Below are positions 25,509 through 34,499 of a stretch of 64,000 nucleotides of DNA, piece by piece. This DNA comes from Caenimonas aquaedulcis. Lineage in GTDB: Bacteria; Pseudomonadota; Gammaproteobacteria; Burkholderiales; Burkholderiaceae_C. Every line of letters starts with the position of its first letter. The first letter of the stretch is position 1. The position numbers and the translations under genes are program-made. The notes under the pieces were generated by a model, which searched no databases, was not told the origin of the DNA, and worked only from the letters and a program-made list of their open reading frames with translations. The stretch spans positions 1,064,118 through 1,128,117 of the forward strand of contig NZ_JADWYS010000001.1 in the NCBI RefSeq assembly GCF_015831345.1. Reading direction: 5' to 3'.

Positions 25509-26299
25509 CGTACAACCCCCCTCGCTCGCTTTTTCGGCACGGCCCCCGCCTGCACCGCCTCCTGCGCCAGGCGCAGGCGCTCGCGGCTGTTCGTGAGGTG
25601 GATGCGCATTGCGGCGCGGGCGGACTCGGCGTCGCCGCGCGCGATGGCGGAATAGATCTCCTCGTGCTCGCGGTTCACGCGGCGCAGGTACTGGGGCAGG
25701 TCCTCCTGTGCAATGCGGGGTGAATTGATCCGCGCCCGCGGGATCACGCCGGCGCCCAGGTGGCTCATGATGTCCGCGAAATAGCGATTGCCTGTCGCAT
25801 TCGCGATCGCGAGGTGGAAGCGGAAGTCGGGGGAGATCGCGTCTCCCGCCCCGCCCGCGCTGGCCTCGAATGCATCCAGCGCGGCGCGCATTTCCGCGAG
25901 CTGCGCATCGCTCCTGCGCTGTGCCGCGAGCCCCGACGATTCCGTTTCGAGGCTGATGCGAAGCTCCAGCACCGCCATCACGTCGACCGCCGTCGCGACG
26001 TCCGCCGGGTCGATGCCGAAGCCCTGGCCCGCGCGCGGCTCCATCACGAAGGTGCCGATGCCGTGGCGCGTCTCGACGAGCTGCGCCGCCTGGAGGCGCG
26101 ACAGCGCCTCGCGCACCACCGTCCGGCTCACGCCGAAGGCCTGCATGATTTCCGATTCGGTCGGCAGCTTCTCGCCCGGCTTCAGCAGCCGGCCGCGGAT
26201 GCGCGCGCCGATGCTCTCCACGAGCTCGTGCGCGAGGCTGCGCGAGCGCTTGCGAACCCCGGGATTCCCCGCAGTTCGCGCCGTTGACAAGCTTCCCAT
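25505..26299 (-). CDS. FadR-subfamily GntR transcriptional regulator, probable uronate regulator
   Basis: This 264-aa protein has an N-terminal winged helix: IRGRLLKPGEKLPTESEIMQ, then GVSRTVVREALSRLQAAQLV, about residues 30-90. An FCD effector domain follows, with SPDFRFHLAIANATGNRYFA and NREHEEIYSAIARGD (metal-ligand Asp/His residues). It faces divergently away from the uronate dehydrogenase gene, and a perfect 17-bp inverted repeat (26322-26338) lies between them. It most likely represses the hexuronate cluster and itself, with a uronate or aldarate as effector; that is inferred from position. Start 26299 gives a normal N terminus. Confidence 0.88.
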   Translation of the reverse strand: MGSLSTARTAGNPGVRKRSRSLAHELVESIGARIRGRLLKPGEKLPTESEIMQAFGVSRTVVREALSRLQAAQLVETRHGIGTFVMEPRAGQGFGIDPADVATAVDVMAVLELRISLETESSGLAAQRRSDAQLAEMRAALDAFEASAGGAGDAISPDFRFHLAIANATGNRYFADIMSHLGAGVIPRARINSPRIAQEDLPQYLRRVNREHEEIYSAIARGDAESARAAMRIHLTNSRERLRLAQEAVQAGAVPKKRARGVVR

Positions 26300-26321
26300 G
26301 GGCTCATGATAATCAAACCGA

Positions 26322-26338
26322 CAGTTGTACGACAACTG
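26322..26338. promoter_or_regulatory. Operator-like inverted repeat of the uronate cluster
   Basis: CAGTTGTACGACAACTG has perfect 7-bp arms around ACG. FadR-type GntR regulators of sugar-acid genes typically bind short TTGT...ACAA palindromes of this kind. It lies in the divergent gap between the regulator (26299) and uronate dehydrogenase (26378). Confidence 0.75.
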
Positions 26339-26377
26339 GTTTTCCCGCAAATCCAACCAGAAAAGCGCAGAGACACG

Positions 26378-27190
26378 ATGAGCGAATCCACGCGACTGCA
26401 GCGCCTGCTCCTCACCGGGGCCGCGGGCGGACTCGGCCAGATGTTGCGGCAAAGCCTCAAGCCCTACGCGAAGCTGATGCGCCTGTCCGATCGCGCGCCG
26501 ATGGCCCCCGCGGGGGATGCCGAGGAAGTCATCCCCTGCGAGTTGTCGGACAAGGAAGCGGTGGACCGTCTCATAGAAGGCTGCGACGCGATCGTCCACC
26601 TCGGCGGCGTGTCGGTGGAGCGGCCCTTCGAGGAAGTGCTGGAGGCCAACATCAAGGGCGTCTTCCACATCTACGAAGGCGCGCGTCGCCACGGCGTGAA
26701 GCGCGTCGTGTTCGCGAGCTCCAACCACGTCATCGGTTTCCATCCGCAGGGCAAGCTGCTCGACGCGGATTGCGCGAAGCGTCCCGACGGCTACTACGGC
26801 CTGTCGAAGGCCTACGGCGAAGACCTCTCGCGCTTCTACTTCGACCGCTACGGCATCGAGACGGCCTGCCTGCGCATCGGCTCCTCCTTTCCCGAGCCGA
26901 AGGACAGGCGCATGCTCATCACCTGGCTCAGCTACCGGGACCTCACGGAGCTCGTGCGCTGCTGCCTCTTCGCGCCGGCGCTCGGCCACACCATCGTCTA
27001 CGGCGCGTCCGACAACCGCGACAAGTGGTGGGACAACAGCAAGGCCGCGCACCTGGGCTTCAAGCCGCAGGACAACACCGAGGCCTTCCGCGCCAGGGTT
27101 GGAGCGCTGCCCCCCCTGGACCCGGCGGACCCGGCCGCGCATTACCAGGGCGGCGGCTTCGTGAAGCTCGGCCCCTTCGAGACGCTTTGA
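26378..27190 (+). CDS. udh: NAD-dependent uronate dehydrogenase
   Basis: This 270-aa extended SDR has a glycine motif LLLTGAAGGLGQMLRQSL at residues 8-25 and the catalytic YYGLSKAYGED (Tyr-x-x-x-Lys) near residue 135. FASSNHVIGFHP and RIGSSFPEP are further signatures of uronate dehydrogenases. The enzyme oxidises D-galacturonate or D-glucuronate to the aldarolactone with NAD+. The next gene is an SMP-30 lactonase and then a TRAP transporter, which fits the oxidative hexuronate pathway. Start 26378 (MSESTRLQRLL) is preferred over 26306, which would overlap the operator. Confidence 0.87.
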   Translation: MSESTRLQRLLLTGAAGGLGQMLRQSLKPYAKLMRLSDRAPMAPAGDAEEVIPCELSDKEAVDRLIEGCDAIVHLGGVSVERPFEEVLEANIKGVFHIYEGARRHGVKRVVFASSNHVIGFHPQGKLLDADCAKRPDGYYGLSKAYGEDLSRFYFDRYGIETACLRIGSSFPEPKDRRMLITWLSYRDLTELVRCCLFAPALGHTIVYGASDNRDKWWDNSKAAHLGFKPQDNTEAFRARVGALPPLDPADPAAHYQGGGFVKLGPFETL

Positions 27191-27195
27191 GCACC

Positions 27196-28077
27196 ATGCA
27201 GGCCGAGCTCGTGCTCGATGCGCGCAACACCGTGGGGGAAAGCCCGGTGTGGATCGCGGCCGAGCAGGCGCTCTACTGGAGCGACATCCCGGCGCGCACG
27301 CTCCATCGCTGGCGGGCCGCGACCGGCGCGGTGACGCACTGGTCCGCCCCGGAGATGATCGGCTGCTTCGCGCGGCACGGCGCGGGCGGATGGCTGTGCG
27401 CGATGGAAGACGGGGTGCATCACCTGCACGCCGGCGACTCGGGCGAGTTGCACGGCACGCTCATGGCGAAGGTCCGGCATGCCCGCCCCGGCATGCGCTT
27501 CAACGACGGCCGTTGCGACAGGCAGGGCCGCTTTCGCGCGGGCACGATGCTGATAGACATGGGCGCGGCGCAGGCCGTGGGCGTGCTCCATGCCTTCGAG
27601 CGAGACCGATGCGTGCCGCTGATCGACGGCCTCATCGTTCCCAACGGCCTGGCCTTCAGCCCCGACGGCCGCACGATGTACCTGAGCGATTCGCATCCCA
27701 CGGTGCAGCGCATCTGGGCTTTCGACTACGACACCACCAGCGGCCGGCCCTCCAACCGCCGCCTGTTCGTCGACATGACGCCCCTGCCCGGCCGCCCGGA
27801 CGGCGCCGCGGTGGACGAGGACGGCTGCTACTGGATCTGCGGCAACGACGCGGGCGTGGTGCATCGCTTCACCCCGCAGGGAAAACTCGACCGCTCGCTC
27901 GAACTGCCTGTCAGGAAGCCCGCCATGTGCGCCTTCGGCGGCGCGCAGCTCGACACGCTGTACGTCACGTCGATCCGCCCGCCCGATGCGGAGGCCACCG
28001 GCCAGCCGCTCGCGGGCGGCGTCTTCGCGCTGCGCCCGGGCGTGCGCGGCTTGCCCGAACCCGAATACCAACCCTGA
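27196..28077 (+). CDS. SMP-30/gluconolactonase family lactonase
   Basis: This 293-aa six-bladed beta-propeller has the divalent-metal residues expected of SMP-30: Glu in TVGESPVW near residue 15, Asn in GMRFNDGRCDRQGRF near 101, VPNGLAFSPDG near 150 and Asp in GAAVDEDGCYWICGN near 198. It most likely opens the aldarolactone made by the uronate dehydrogenase just upstream (5 nt gap). Plain gluconolactonase activity is the alternative. Located in the cytoplasm, as no signal peptide is seen. Confidence 0.87.
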   Translation: MQAELVLDARNTVGESPVWIAAEQALYWSDIPARTLHRWRAATGAVTHWSAPEMIGCFARHGAGGWLCAMEDGVHHLHAGDSGELHGTLMAKVRHARPGMRFNDGRCDRQGRFRAGTMLIDMGAAQAVGVLHAFERDRCVPLIDGLIVPNGLAFSPDGRTMYLSDSHPTVQRIWAFDYDTTSGRPSNRRLFVDMTPLPGRPDGAAVDEDGCYWICGNDAGVVHRFTPQGKLDRSLELPVRKPAMCAFGGAQLDTLYVTSIRPPDAEATGQPLAGGVFALRPGVRGLPEPEYQP

Positions 28078-28101
28078 CCCATCCCACCACGAGAGGACGA
28101 C

Positions 28102-29076
28102 ATGACACCCGCAAACATCTTCAAGCCCACGCTGGCCGCCGCGCTGTGCGCCTTCGCCTTCGCGGCGCAGGCCACCGAATTCCGCTCTTCGGACATCCAC
28201 CCCGACGGCTATCCAACGGTGGATGCCGTCAAGTTCATGGGCGAGCGGCTCAAGGCGCTCACCAACGGCAAGCACTCGATCAAGGTGTTCAACAACAGCG
28301 CCCTGGGCAACGAGAAGGACACGATCGAGCAGACGAAGATCGGGGCCCTCGCGATGACGCGCGTGAACATCGCGCCGATGAACAACATCTGCGCGGAAAC
28401 GCAGGTGCCGACCATGCCCTTCCTCTTCCGCAGCAAGGAGCACATGCGCCACGTGCTCGACGGCCCGATCGGCGAGGAGATCCTCGCGTCGTGCGCGCCG
28501 CAAGGCTTCATCGGCCTTGCCTACTACGACAGCGGCGCGCGCTCGCTCTACACCGCCAAGAAGCCGGTGCGCACGCTCGCCGACGCGAAGGGCATGAAGA
28601 TCCGCGTGCAGCAGTCGGACTTGTGGGTGGCGCTGCTGGAAGCGATGGGCGCGAATGCGACGCCGATGCCTTACGGCGAGGTGTACACGGCGCTGAAGAC
28701 GGGCCTCGTCGACGGCGCGGAGAACAACTGGCCGTCCTACGAAAGCTCGCGCCATTTCGAAGTGGCGAAGTACTACTCGGTGACCGAGCACTCGATGGCG
28801 CCGGAGATGCTGCTCTTTTCCAAGCGGACCTGGGACACGCTGACGCCGGACGACCAGAAGGCGATCCGCCAGGCGGCAAAGGAATCCGTGCCCTTCATGC
28901 GCAAGCTGTGGGACGAGCGCGAAGAGAAGTCCCTGGCCGTGGTGAAGGCCGGCGGCGCGGAGATCATCCAGGTGGACAAGGCCTCCTTCCAGAACGCCAT
29001 GAAGCCGGTGTACGACAAGTTCATCACCGACGCCAAGCTGAAGGGGCTCGTCAAGCGCATCCAGGACACCAAGTGA
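28102..29076 (+). CDS. dctP: TRAP transporter periplasmic solute-binding protein (DctP type)
   Basis: This 324-aa precursor has a signal peptide ([20 protein letters not shown], cleavage near AQA-T). TRAP receptor features follow: [20 protein letters not shown], the carboxylate-binding Arg segment [10 protein letters not shown] near residue 170, and [15 protein letters not shown] near 205. It captures an organic acid, probably a hexuronate, for the DctQM membrane parts encoded next. A GAGAGGA Shine-Dalgarno precedes the start. Its stop overlaps the GTG of the dctQ-like gene. Confidence 0.9.
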   Translation: MTPANIFKPTLAAALCAFAFAAQATEFRSSDIHPDGYPTVDAVKFMGERLKALTNGKHSIKVFNNSALGNEKDTIEQTKIGALAMTRVNIAPMNNICAETQVPTMPFLFRSKEHMRHVLDGPIGEEILASCAPQGFIGLAYYDSGARSLYTAKKPVRTLADAKGMKIRVQQSDLWVALLEAMGANATPMPYGEVYTALKTGLVDGAENNWPSYESSRHFEVAKYYSVTEHSMAPEMLLFSKRTWDTLTPDDQKAIRQAAKESVPFMRKLWDEREEKSLAVVKAGGAEIIQVDKASFQNAMKPVYDKFITDAKLKGLVKRIQDTK

Positions 29077-29567
29077 GCCTGTACACGCGCATCTGCAGGA
29101 AGCTCGCGCGCGGCTGCATGTGGCTGGGCATCGCGGGCATCGTCGGCCTGATCTGCGCGGTGACCTGGCAGGTGTTCGGCCGCTACGTGCTCAACAGCAC
29201 GCCGACCTGGGCCGAGAGCCTCGCCCTGCTGCTCGTGCTGTACGTGACCATGCTCGGCGTCGCGGTCGGCGTGCGCGACTCCGGGCATATCGGGCTCGAA
29301 TCCTTCCTCGTGCTCGCGCCCGAGGGCCTGCGCCTGAAGATGGAGTACCTGATCCACGCGCTGATCCTGCTCTTCGGCGCCGCCATGGCCTACAACTGCG
29401 CGTTCCTCGCGCAGTCGGTCTGGAGCTACCGCCTGCCCACTCTGTGGATCTCAGAGGGCTGGAAGTACGTGCCCGCCGCCATCGCCGGCGTGCTCATCGT
29501 GATGTTTTCCATCGAACATTTGATCGCTCTGGCCCAGGGCCGCGAAGTGGAGCCTGCCTGGTCATGA
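29073..29567 (+). CDS. dctQ: TRAP transporter small permease (DctQ type)
   Basis: This 164-aa protein has four hydrophobic helices: about residues 13-33, 47-66, 88-108 and 128-150. The conserved QVFGRYVLN motif lies in the first third and [13 protein letters not shown] [13 protein letters not shown] follows. It forms the small membrane subunit of the TRAP importer. I use a GTG start at 29073 that overlaps the receptor stop (GTGA); no good ATG exists until residue 13 of the reading. The ATG of dctM overlaps its end. Confidence 0.85.
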   Translation: MSLYTRICRKLARGCMWLGIAGIVGLICAVTWQVFGRYVLNSTPTWAESLALLLVLYVTMLGVAVGVRDSGHIGLESFLVLAPEGLRLKMEYLIHALILLFGAAMAYNCAFLAQSVWSYRLPTLWISEGWKYVPAAIAGVLIVMFSIEHLIALAQGREVEPAWS

Positions 29568-30856
29568 CGATTCCCCTTTTGATCCTCGCGGGCAGCTTCT
29601 TCGGCCTGCTGATGCTGGGCGTGCCCGTCGCCTTCTCGATCGGCCTCTCGGCCCTCGCCACGCTGCTCTACGAAGGCCTGCCGCTCGCGGTGGGCTTCCA
29701 GCAGATGACCTCGGGGATGAACGTCTTCTCGTTCCTCGCCATCCCCTTCTTCATCTTCGCGGGCGAGTTGATGCTCTACGGCGGCATCGCGGACCGCATC
29801 GTCGATTTCGCCAAGAGCCTGATCGGCCACGTGCGCGGCGGCCTGGGCATGTCGAACGTCGTGGCCTGCACGCTCTTCGGCGGCGTGTCCGGCTCGCCGG
29901 TCGCGGACGTCTCGGCGATGGGCGCCGTGATGATCCCGATGATGAAAAAGGAGGGCTACCACGCGGACTACGCCGTCAACGTGACGACGCATGCGGCGCT
30001 CGTGGGCGCGCTCATGCCGACCAGCCACAACATGATCATCTACACGCTGGCCGCGGGCGGCAAGGTGTCGATCGCCGCGCTGATCCTCGCGGGGCTGATG
30101 CCGGCGCTGATCCTCACGCTGTGCAACCTGGCCGCGGCGTACCTGGTCGCGGTGCATCGCGGCTACCCGGCGGGCACGTTCCCGGGATGGTCCATCGTCG
30201 CGCGCTCCTTCGCCTCCGCGCTGCCGGGCCTCTTCGTCGTGGCGCTGATCCTCGTCGGCATCCTGAGCGGCGTGTTCACCGCGACGGAATCGGCCGCGAT
30301 CGCGGTGCTCTACGCGCTGGCGCTCACGGTGTTCCTGTACCGCTCGCTCACCCGGGAGAAGTTCATCAAGGCCGCTTCGAAGGCGGTGAAGACCACCGGC
30401 GTGATCCTGCTGCTGATCGGCATCTCGTCGACCTTCGGCTATCTCATCAGCCTGTACGGCGTGGCGGAGCTCACGGGCAAGATGCTCTCGACCATCACCA
30501 CGCAGCCCTGGCTGATCTTCCTGCTGGTGAACGTGATCCTCTTCGTGCTGGGCACCTTCCTGGACATGGCGGCGACCATCCTGCTGTGCACGCCGATCTT
30601 CCTGCCGATCTGCCAGCAGTACGGCATGAGCTCGGTGCAGTTCGGCATGGTGCTGCTGATCAACTGCGCGCTCGGCCTCAACACGCCGCCGGTGGGCACC
30701 ACGCAGTTCGTCGGCTGCGCGATCGGCGGCGTGTCCGTGGGCTACGTGATGCGCACGATCTGGCCGTTCTACGGCGCGCTGATCGCGGCGCTGCTCATCG
30801 TCACCTACGTGCCCGCGTTCTCGCTGTGGCTGCCCTCCGTGGTCCTGGGCAAGTAG
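29564..30856 (+). CDS. dctM: TRAP transporter large permease (DctM type)
   Basis: This 430-aa protein is hydrophobic throughout, with about 11-12 membrane helices, the usual DctM size. Landmarks are LMLGVPVAFSIGLSALATLL, AIPFFIFAGELMLYGG, LFGGVSGSPVADVSAMGAVM and LNTPPVGTTQFVGCAIG. It is the sodium-coupled translocation subunit working with the DctP and DctQ products in the inner membrane. Four-base overlap (ATGA) with dctQ. The hexuronate context makes a uronate the likely cargo; no aldarate dehydratase follows within the window. Confidence 0.92.
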   Translation: MTIPLLILAGSFFGLLMLGVPVAFSIGLSALATLLYEGLPLAVGFQQMTSGMNVFSFLAIPFFIFAGELMLYGGIADRIVDFAKSLIGHVRGGLGMSNVVACTLFGGVSGSPVADVSAMGAVMIPMMKKEGYHADYAVNVTTHAALVGALMPTSHNMIIYTLAAGGKVSIAALILAGLMPALILTLCNLAAAYLVAVHRGYPAGTFPGWSIVARSFASALPGLFVVALILVGILSGVFTATESAAIAVLYALALTVFLYRSLTREKFIKAASKAVKTTGVILLLIGISSTFGYLISLYGVAELTGKMLSTITTQPWLIFLLVNVILFVLGTFLDMAATILLCTPIFLPICQQYGMSSVQFGMVLLINCALGLNTPPVGTTQFVGCAIGGVSVGYVMRTIWPFYGALIAALLIVTYVPAFSLWLPSVVLGK

Positions 30857-30882
30857 CGGGGGCCCAGGCGTATCCTCGCGAA

Positions 30883-31494
30883 ATGGAAGCATCGCCGGTT
30901 CACTTCTATTTCGACTTCATCTCGCCCTACGGCTGGCTCGCGTCGATGCGCATCGAGGAAATCGCGGCGCGCCACGGGCGCCGCGTCGAATGGCATGCGA
31001 TGCTGCTCGGCGTCGCGGTGATGAAGGTGATGGGCCTGAAGCCCCTGCTCGACACACCGCTCAAGGGCGACTACGTGCGGCGCGACGTGGCGCGCCACTT
31101 CAGGCGCCTGGGCTTCGAGCCCGCGCGCGCGGCGGGCGATCCGGCGATGGATCCCCTGCCCGCGGCGCGCGCCTTCCACTGGGTCAAGCAACGACATCCC
31201 GAACTCGCAGGCGCATTCGCGCGGGCCGTGTACGACGCGTATTGGCGTGGCGGCAAGGACTTGTCGACGGCGCAGGCACTGGTGTCGATTGCATTGCCCG
31301 ATGGCATCGATGCATCGGCGTTGCGGGCGGCCATCGGCAGCGACGAGGCAAGGCAGCTCTTGCGCCAGGCGGTGGAGGCGTCCCTGGCCGCAGGCATCTT
31401 CGGCTCACCGACGGTGGTCGTGGACGGCGAAAGCTTCTGGGGTGTCGATCGGCTTGGCGATGTGGACGAGTGGTTAGGGCGGGGTGGGTGGTAG
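30883..31494 (+). CDS. DsbA-fold 2-hydroxychromene-2-carboxylate isomerase family protein
   Basis: This 203-aa kappa-GST/DsbA-like protein begins PVHFYFDFISPYGWLASMRI, where the Ser takes the place of the DsbA Cys and binds glutathione. It has GLKPLLDTPLKGDYVRRDVA and GIFGSPTVVVDGESFWGVDR at the end, as in HCCA isomerases of naphthalene breakdown. Many homologues outside aromatic pathways have unknown substrates, and no naphthalene genes are here. It lies 26 nt after dctM and may be in the same transcript. Confidence 0.85.
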   Translation: MEASPVHFYFDFISPYGWLASMRIEEIAARHGRRVEWHAMLLGVAVMKVMGLKPLLDTPLKGDYVRRDVARHFRRLGFEPARAAGDPAMDPLPAARAFHWVKQRHPELAGAFARAVYDAYWRGGKDLSTAQALVSIALPDGIDASALRAAIGSDEARQLLRQAVEASLAAGIFGSPTVVVDGESFWGVDRLGDVDEWLGRGGW

Positions 31495-31578
31495 GCGGGC
31501 GGCTGCCGCATCCGGTTCTCCTGCATTGCCCCCGGACTACTCGTAAACCCCGACCTCGCCTCTCCAGACGCCATATAT

Positions 31579-31606
31579 CATTCAATCTGCATATACGGAT
31601 TGAATG
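31579..31606. promoter_or_regulatory. Inverted repeat at the soxC start, candidate Sox operator
   Basis: CATTCAATC and GATTGAATG form perfect 9-bp arms around a 10-bp spacer. ArsR-type sulfur regulators (SoxR, BigR, SqrR) bind ATTC/GAAT palindromes, so this is a candidate site. Its right arm contains the ATG at 31604, raising doubt about that start. Confidence 0.6.
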
Positions 31607-32911
31607 CCACCCATGATTCCCGGACGGCTGCGCAAGGCGCCTGAGAACTTCCTCGCTCCGCAAGGCAGGCGCGGGTTCCTGCGGGGCGCACTCGCCGCCG
31701 CTGCGAGCGGAATGGCCGTGGCGGGCGCACGGGCGCAAGTGGCCGACGGCGACCCCAACATCCTCAACCTCCCCACGCATTCCACCGGCCTCGGCCAGCC
31801 GCTGGCCGAAGGCTACGGCAAGCCATCGCAGTTCGAGGGCAACGTGCAGCGCCGCCGCAGCCCGGGCCTCACGCAGACGACGCAGGCCTCGGTCTCTTTC
31901 GCGCCGCTGCAGTCCATGTTCGGCATCGTGACGCCCAGCGGCCTGCATTTCGAGCGGCACCACCAGGGCTGGTGGGACGTCGATCCGTCGAAGCACCGCT
32001 TCATGATCAACGGGCTGGTGAAGTCGCCCAAGGTCTTCACGATGGACGAGCTCATGCGGCTGCCCGCCGTGTCGCGCTTCCACTTCATCGAGTGCGGCGC
32101 CAATACCGGCATGGAATGGGGCAACGTCGCGGTGCCCACTTGCCAGTACACCCACGGCATGCTGTCGTGCAGCGAATTCACGGGCGTGCCGCTCGTCACC
32201 CTGCTCGAGATGGCCGGCGCGGATTTCAGCAAGGGACAGTTCGTGCTCGCCGAAGGCGCCGACGGCTCGTCGATGACGCGCACCATCCCGATGAGCATGA
32301 TCCGCTCCGGCGAGGTGCTCGTGGCTTACGGCCAGAACGGCGAAATGTTGCGCCCCGAGAACGGCTATCCGCTGCGTCTCGTCGTGCCCGGCGTGCAGGG
32401 CGTGAGCTGGGTCAAGTACCTGCGCCGCGTCGAAGTGGGCGACCAGCCCTATGCGACCAAGGACGAGACCGTCCACTACGTCGACCTCATGCCCGACGGC
32501 ATGCACCGGCAGTACACGAGCATCCAGGAATGCAAGAGCGTCGTCACCACGCCTTCGGGCGGGCAGATGCTGCTGGACAGGGGCTTCTACAGCATCACCG
32601 GCCTCGCGTGGTCGGGGCGCGGCAAGGTCAGGCGCGTCGACGTGTCCGTCGACGGCGGGCGCAACTGGCGCGCGGCGAAGCTGGAAACGCCCGTGCTGAG
32701 CAAGTGCCTCACGCGCTTTTCCTGCGACTGGGTGTGGGACGGCCAGCCCGCCATCATCCAGAGCCGCGCGGTGGACGAGACGGGTTACGTGCAGCCGAAC
32801 TACCGGCAGCTGCGCGCGGTGCGCGGCAAGGGCTCGATCTATCACAACAACGCGATCCAGTCGTGGGGCGTCGAGGCGAACGGCGAGGTGAAGAATGTCC
32901 AGGTGGGTTGA
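31604..32911 (+). CDS. soxC: Sulfite dehydrogenase molybdenum subunit SoxC
   Basis: This 435-aa precursor has a twin-arginine signal (APQGRRGFLRGALAAAASGM). A sulfite-oxidase-type molybdopterin domain follows, with the molybdenum Cys in RFHFIECGANTG (about residue 164), and a C-terminal dimerisation domain (RRVDVSVDGGRNWRAAK). With SoxD it oxidises the protein-bound sulfane sulfur in the periplasmic Sox cycle. It is the first gene of soxCDYZAXB. An ATG at 31613 is an alternative start, since the 31604 ATG lies within an inverted repeat and lacks a Shine-Dalgarno. The end overlaps soxD by 17 nt. Confidence 0.95.
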   Translation: MPPMIPGRLRKAPENFLAPQGRRGFLRGALAAAASGMAVAGARAQVADGDPNILNLPTHSTGLGQPLAEGYGKPSQFEGNVQRRRSPGLTQTTQASVSFAPLQSMFGIVTPSGLHFERHHQGWWDVDPSKHRFMINGLVKSPKVFTMDELMRLPAVSRFHFIECGANTGMEWGNVAVPTCQYTHGMLSCSEFTGVPLVTLLEMAGADFSKGQFVLAEGADGSSMTRTIPMSMIRSGEVLVAYGQNGEMLRPENGYPLRLVVPGVQGVSWVKYLRRVEVGDQPYATKDETVHYVDLMPDGMHRQYTSIQECKSVVTTPSGGQMLLDRGFYSITGLAWSGRGKVRRVDVSVDGGRNWRAAKLETPVLSKCLTRFSCDWVWDGQPAIIQSRAVDETGYVQPNYRQLRAVRGKGSIYHNNAIQSWGVEANGEVKNVQVG

Positions 32912-33929
32912 TACCGTGGCGTTGGCACTGTGCGCCTTGACCGCGGCGACGGTGAACGCCGCGGGCTTCCCCGGCATCGGCCGCGACGCGACGCCCCGGG
33001 AGGTCGCCGCGTGGGACATCGACGTGCGCGCCGATTTCAAGGGCTTGCCGCCCGGCTCGGGCAGCGTGGCGAAGGGCCAGGAAGTCTGGGAGGCGAAGTG
33101 CGCGTCCTGCCACGGCGTGTTCGGCGAGTCGAACCAGGTGTTCAACCCGCTCGTGGGCGGCACCTCGGCGGACGACGTGAAGACGGGCCGCGTGGCGAGC
33201 CTCGCGCGCCGCGACTACCCGGGCCGCACGACGATGATGAAGGTGTCGCAGGTCTCCACGCTGTGGGACTACATCAACCGCGCGATGCCGTGGACGCAGC
33301 CGAAATCGCTCACGGTCGAAGAGGTCTACGCGACCACCGCCTACCTGCTGAACCTCGCCGACGTGGTGCCCTCCGACTTCACGCTGTCGGACAAGAACAT
33401 CGGCGAGGTGCAGCAGCGCCTGCCCAACCGCAACGGGATGACGCGCGACCACGCGATGTGGCCGGGGTCTCGCACGCCCGTCGATGTCAAGGCGACTGCT
33501 TGCATGAAGAACTGCGCGGCCGAGGCCGTGGTGACATCCGCCCTGCCCGATTTCGCGCGCAACGCACACGGCAACCTCGCGCTGCAGAACCGCACGGTGG
33601 GCGCGCAACGCGGCATCGACACCGCGCGCGGCGCCGCGGCCGCCGCCTCCGCGCCCGCGCCCGCCCCGGCCCTGAACGACGGCCGCGCGGTGCAGGCCCT
33701 GCTCCAGGCCAACAGCTGCACCGCCTGCCACGCCGCGAGCAGCCGCGTGGTCGGGCCTAGCTGGGCCGAGGTCGCGGGCAAGCACGCCGGCAAGGCCGAC
33801 TACCTTGCCGCGAAGATCCGCTCCGGGGGCTCCGGCGCCTGGGGCGCCATCCCCATGCCGCCGCAAACGCTGAGCGAAGCCGACGCGCGCCGCATCGCGG
33901 GCTGGCTCGCCGCGGGAGCCGCGCCATGA
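32895..33929 (+). CDS. soxD: Diheme cytochrome c SoxD, sulfite/sulfane dehydrogenase electron acceptor
   Basis: This 344-aa precursor has a signal peptide and two heme motifs. CASCH (near residue 73) lies in an N-terminal domain resembling SoxD, and CTACH (near residue 276) in a c-type C-terminal domain. An Ala/Pro-rich linker (AAAAASAPAPAPAL) joins them. SoxD takes electrons from SoxC and passes them on. The 17-nt overlap with soxC indicates co-translation. The second heme domain resembles the small cytochrome at 60974, including GSGAWGAIPMPP, where Met is the likely sixth ligand. Confidence 0.93.
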   Translation: MSRWVDTVALALCALTAATVNAAGFPGIGRDATPREVAAWDIDVRADFKGLPPGSGSVAKGQEVWEAKCASCHGVFGESNQVFNPLVGGTSADDVKTGRVASLARRDYPGRTTMMKVSQVSTLWDYINRAMPWTQPKSLTVEEVYATTAYLLNLADVVPSDFTLSDKNIGEVQQRLPNRNGMTRDHAMWPGSRTPVDVKATACMKNCAAEAVVTSALPDFARNAHGNLALQNRTVGAQRGIDTARGAAAAASAPAPAPALNDGRAVQALLQANSCTACHAASSRVVGPSWAEVAGKHAGKADYLAAKIRSGGSGAWGAIPMPPQTLSEADARRIAGWLAAGAAP

Positions 33930-34015
33930 ATGCCGCCGGCCGCAGGAGGGATATCCCGATTCGCGGTGCAGCCCCCGTTCATTACCATTCCCCTCAATTC
34001 CCAGGAGACGCCCTC

Positions 34016-34474
34016 ATGCAAACCCGTCGCGAAACCCTCCGACAAAGCGCCGTTGTCGCCGGCCTGCTGGCCACGGCCGGCTTCTTCCCACGCGACGCCC
34101 TCGCCGCGTGGAACGGCCATGCGTTCGAGGCCAAGAGCGTGGCCGACGTCATGAAGGCCTTCGGCGCCGGCGCTCCCGCGGCCAGCAACGACGTGACGCT
34201 CACCGCGCCCGACATCGCGGAGAACGGCGCCGTCGTGCCCATGGGCGTCGCGACGACGCTGCCCAACGTGAAGCACATGCTGATCCTCGTCGAGAAGAAC
34301 CCGAGCACGCTGGTCGCAAAGTTCGACACGAGCGACGCAGTCGAGCCGAACTTCCTCACGCGCGCCAAGATGGGCCAGTCCTCCGACGTGTACGCGGTCG
34401 CGATCACGAACGACGGCAAGGCCTTCTTCGCCAAGAAGGAAGTCAAGGTCACCCTCGGCGGCTGCGGCGGCTGA
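34016..34474 (+). CDS. soxY: Sulfur carrier protein SoxY
   Basis: This 152-aa precursor has a twin-arginine signal (MQTRRETLRQSAVVAGLLAT) and ends VTLGGCGG. The C-terminal GGCGG swinging arm has the Cys that carries thiosulfate sulfur through the Sox cycle in the periplasm. I start it at 34016 because an AGGAGA Shine-Dalgarno lies upstream and the Tat motif is then N-terminal. An in-frame ATG at 33926, overlapping the soxD stop, would add 30 unusual residues. It forms a heterodimer with SoxZ, encoded 25 nt downstream. Confidence 0.95.
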   Translation: MQTRRETLRQSAVVAGLLATAGFFPRDALAAWNGHAFEAKSVADVMKAFGAGAPAASNDVTLTAPDIAENGAVVPMGVATTLPNVKHMLILVEKNPSTLVAKFDTSDAVEPNFLTRAKMGQSSDVYAVAITNDGKAFFAKKEVKVTLGGCGG

Positions 34475-34499
34475 TCACACACGACACAAGGAGTCCACC

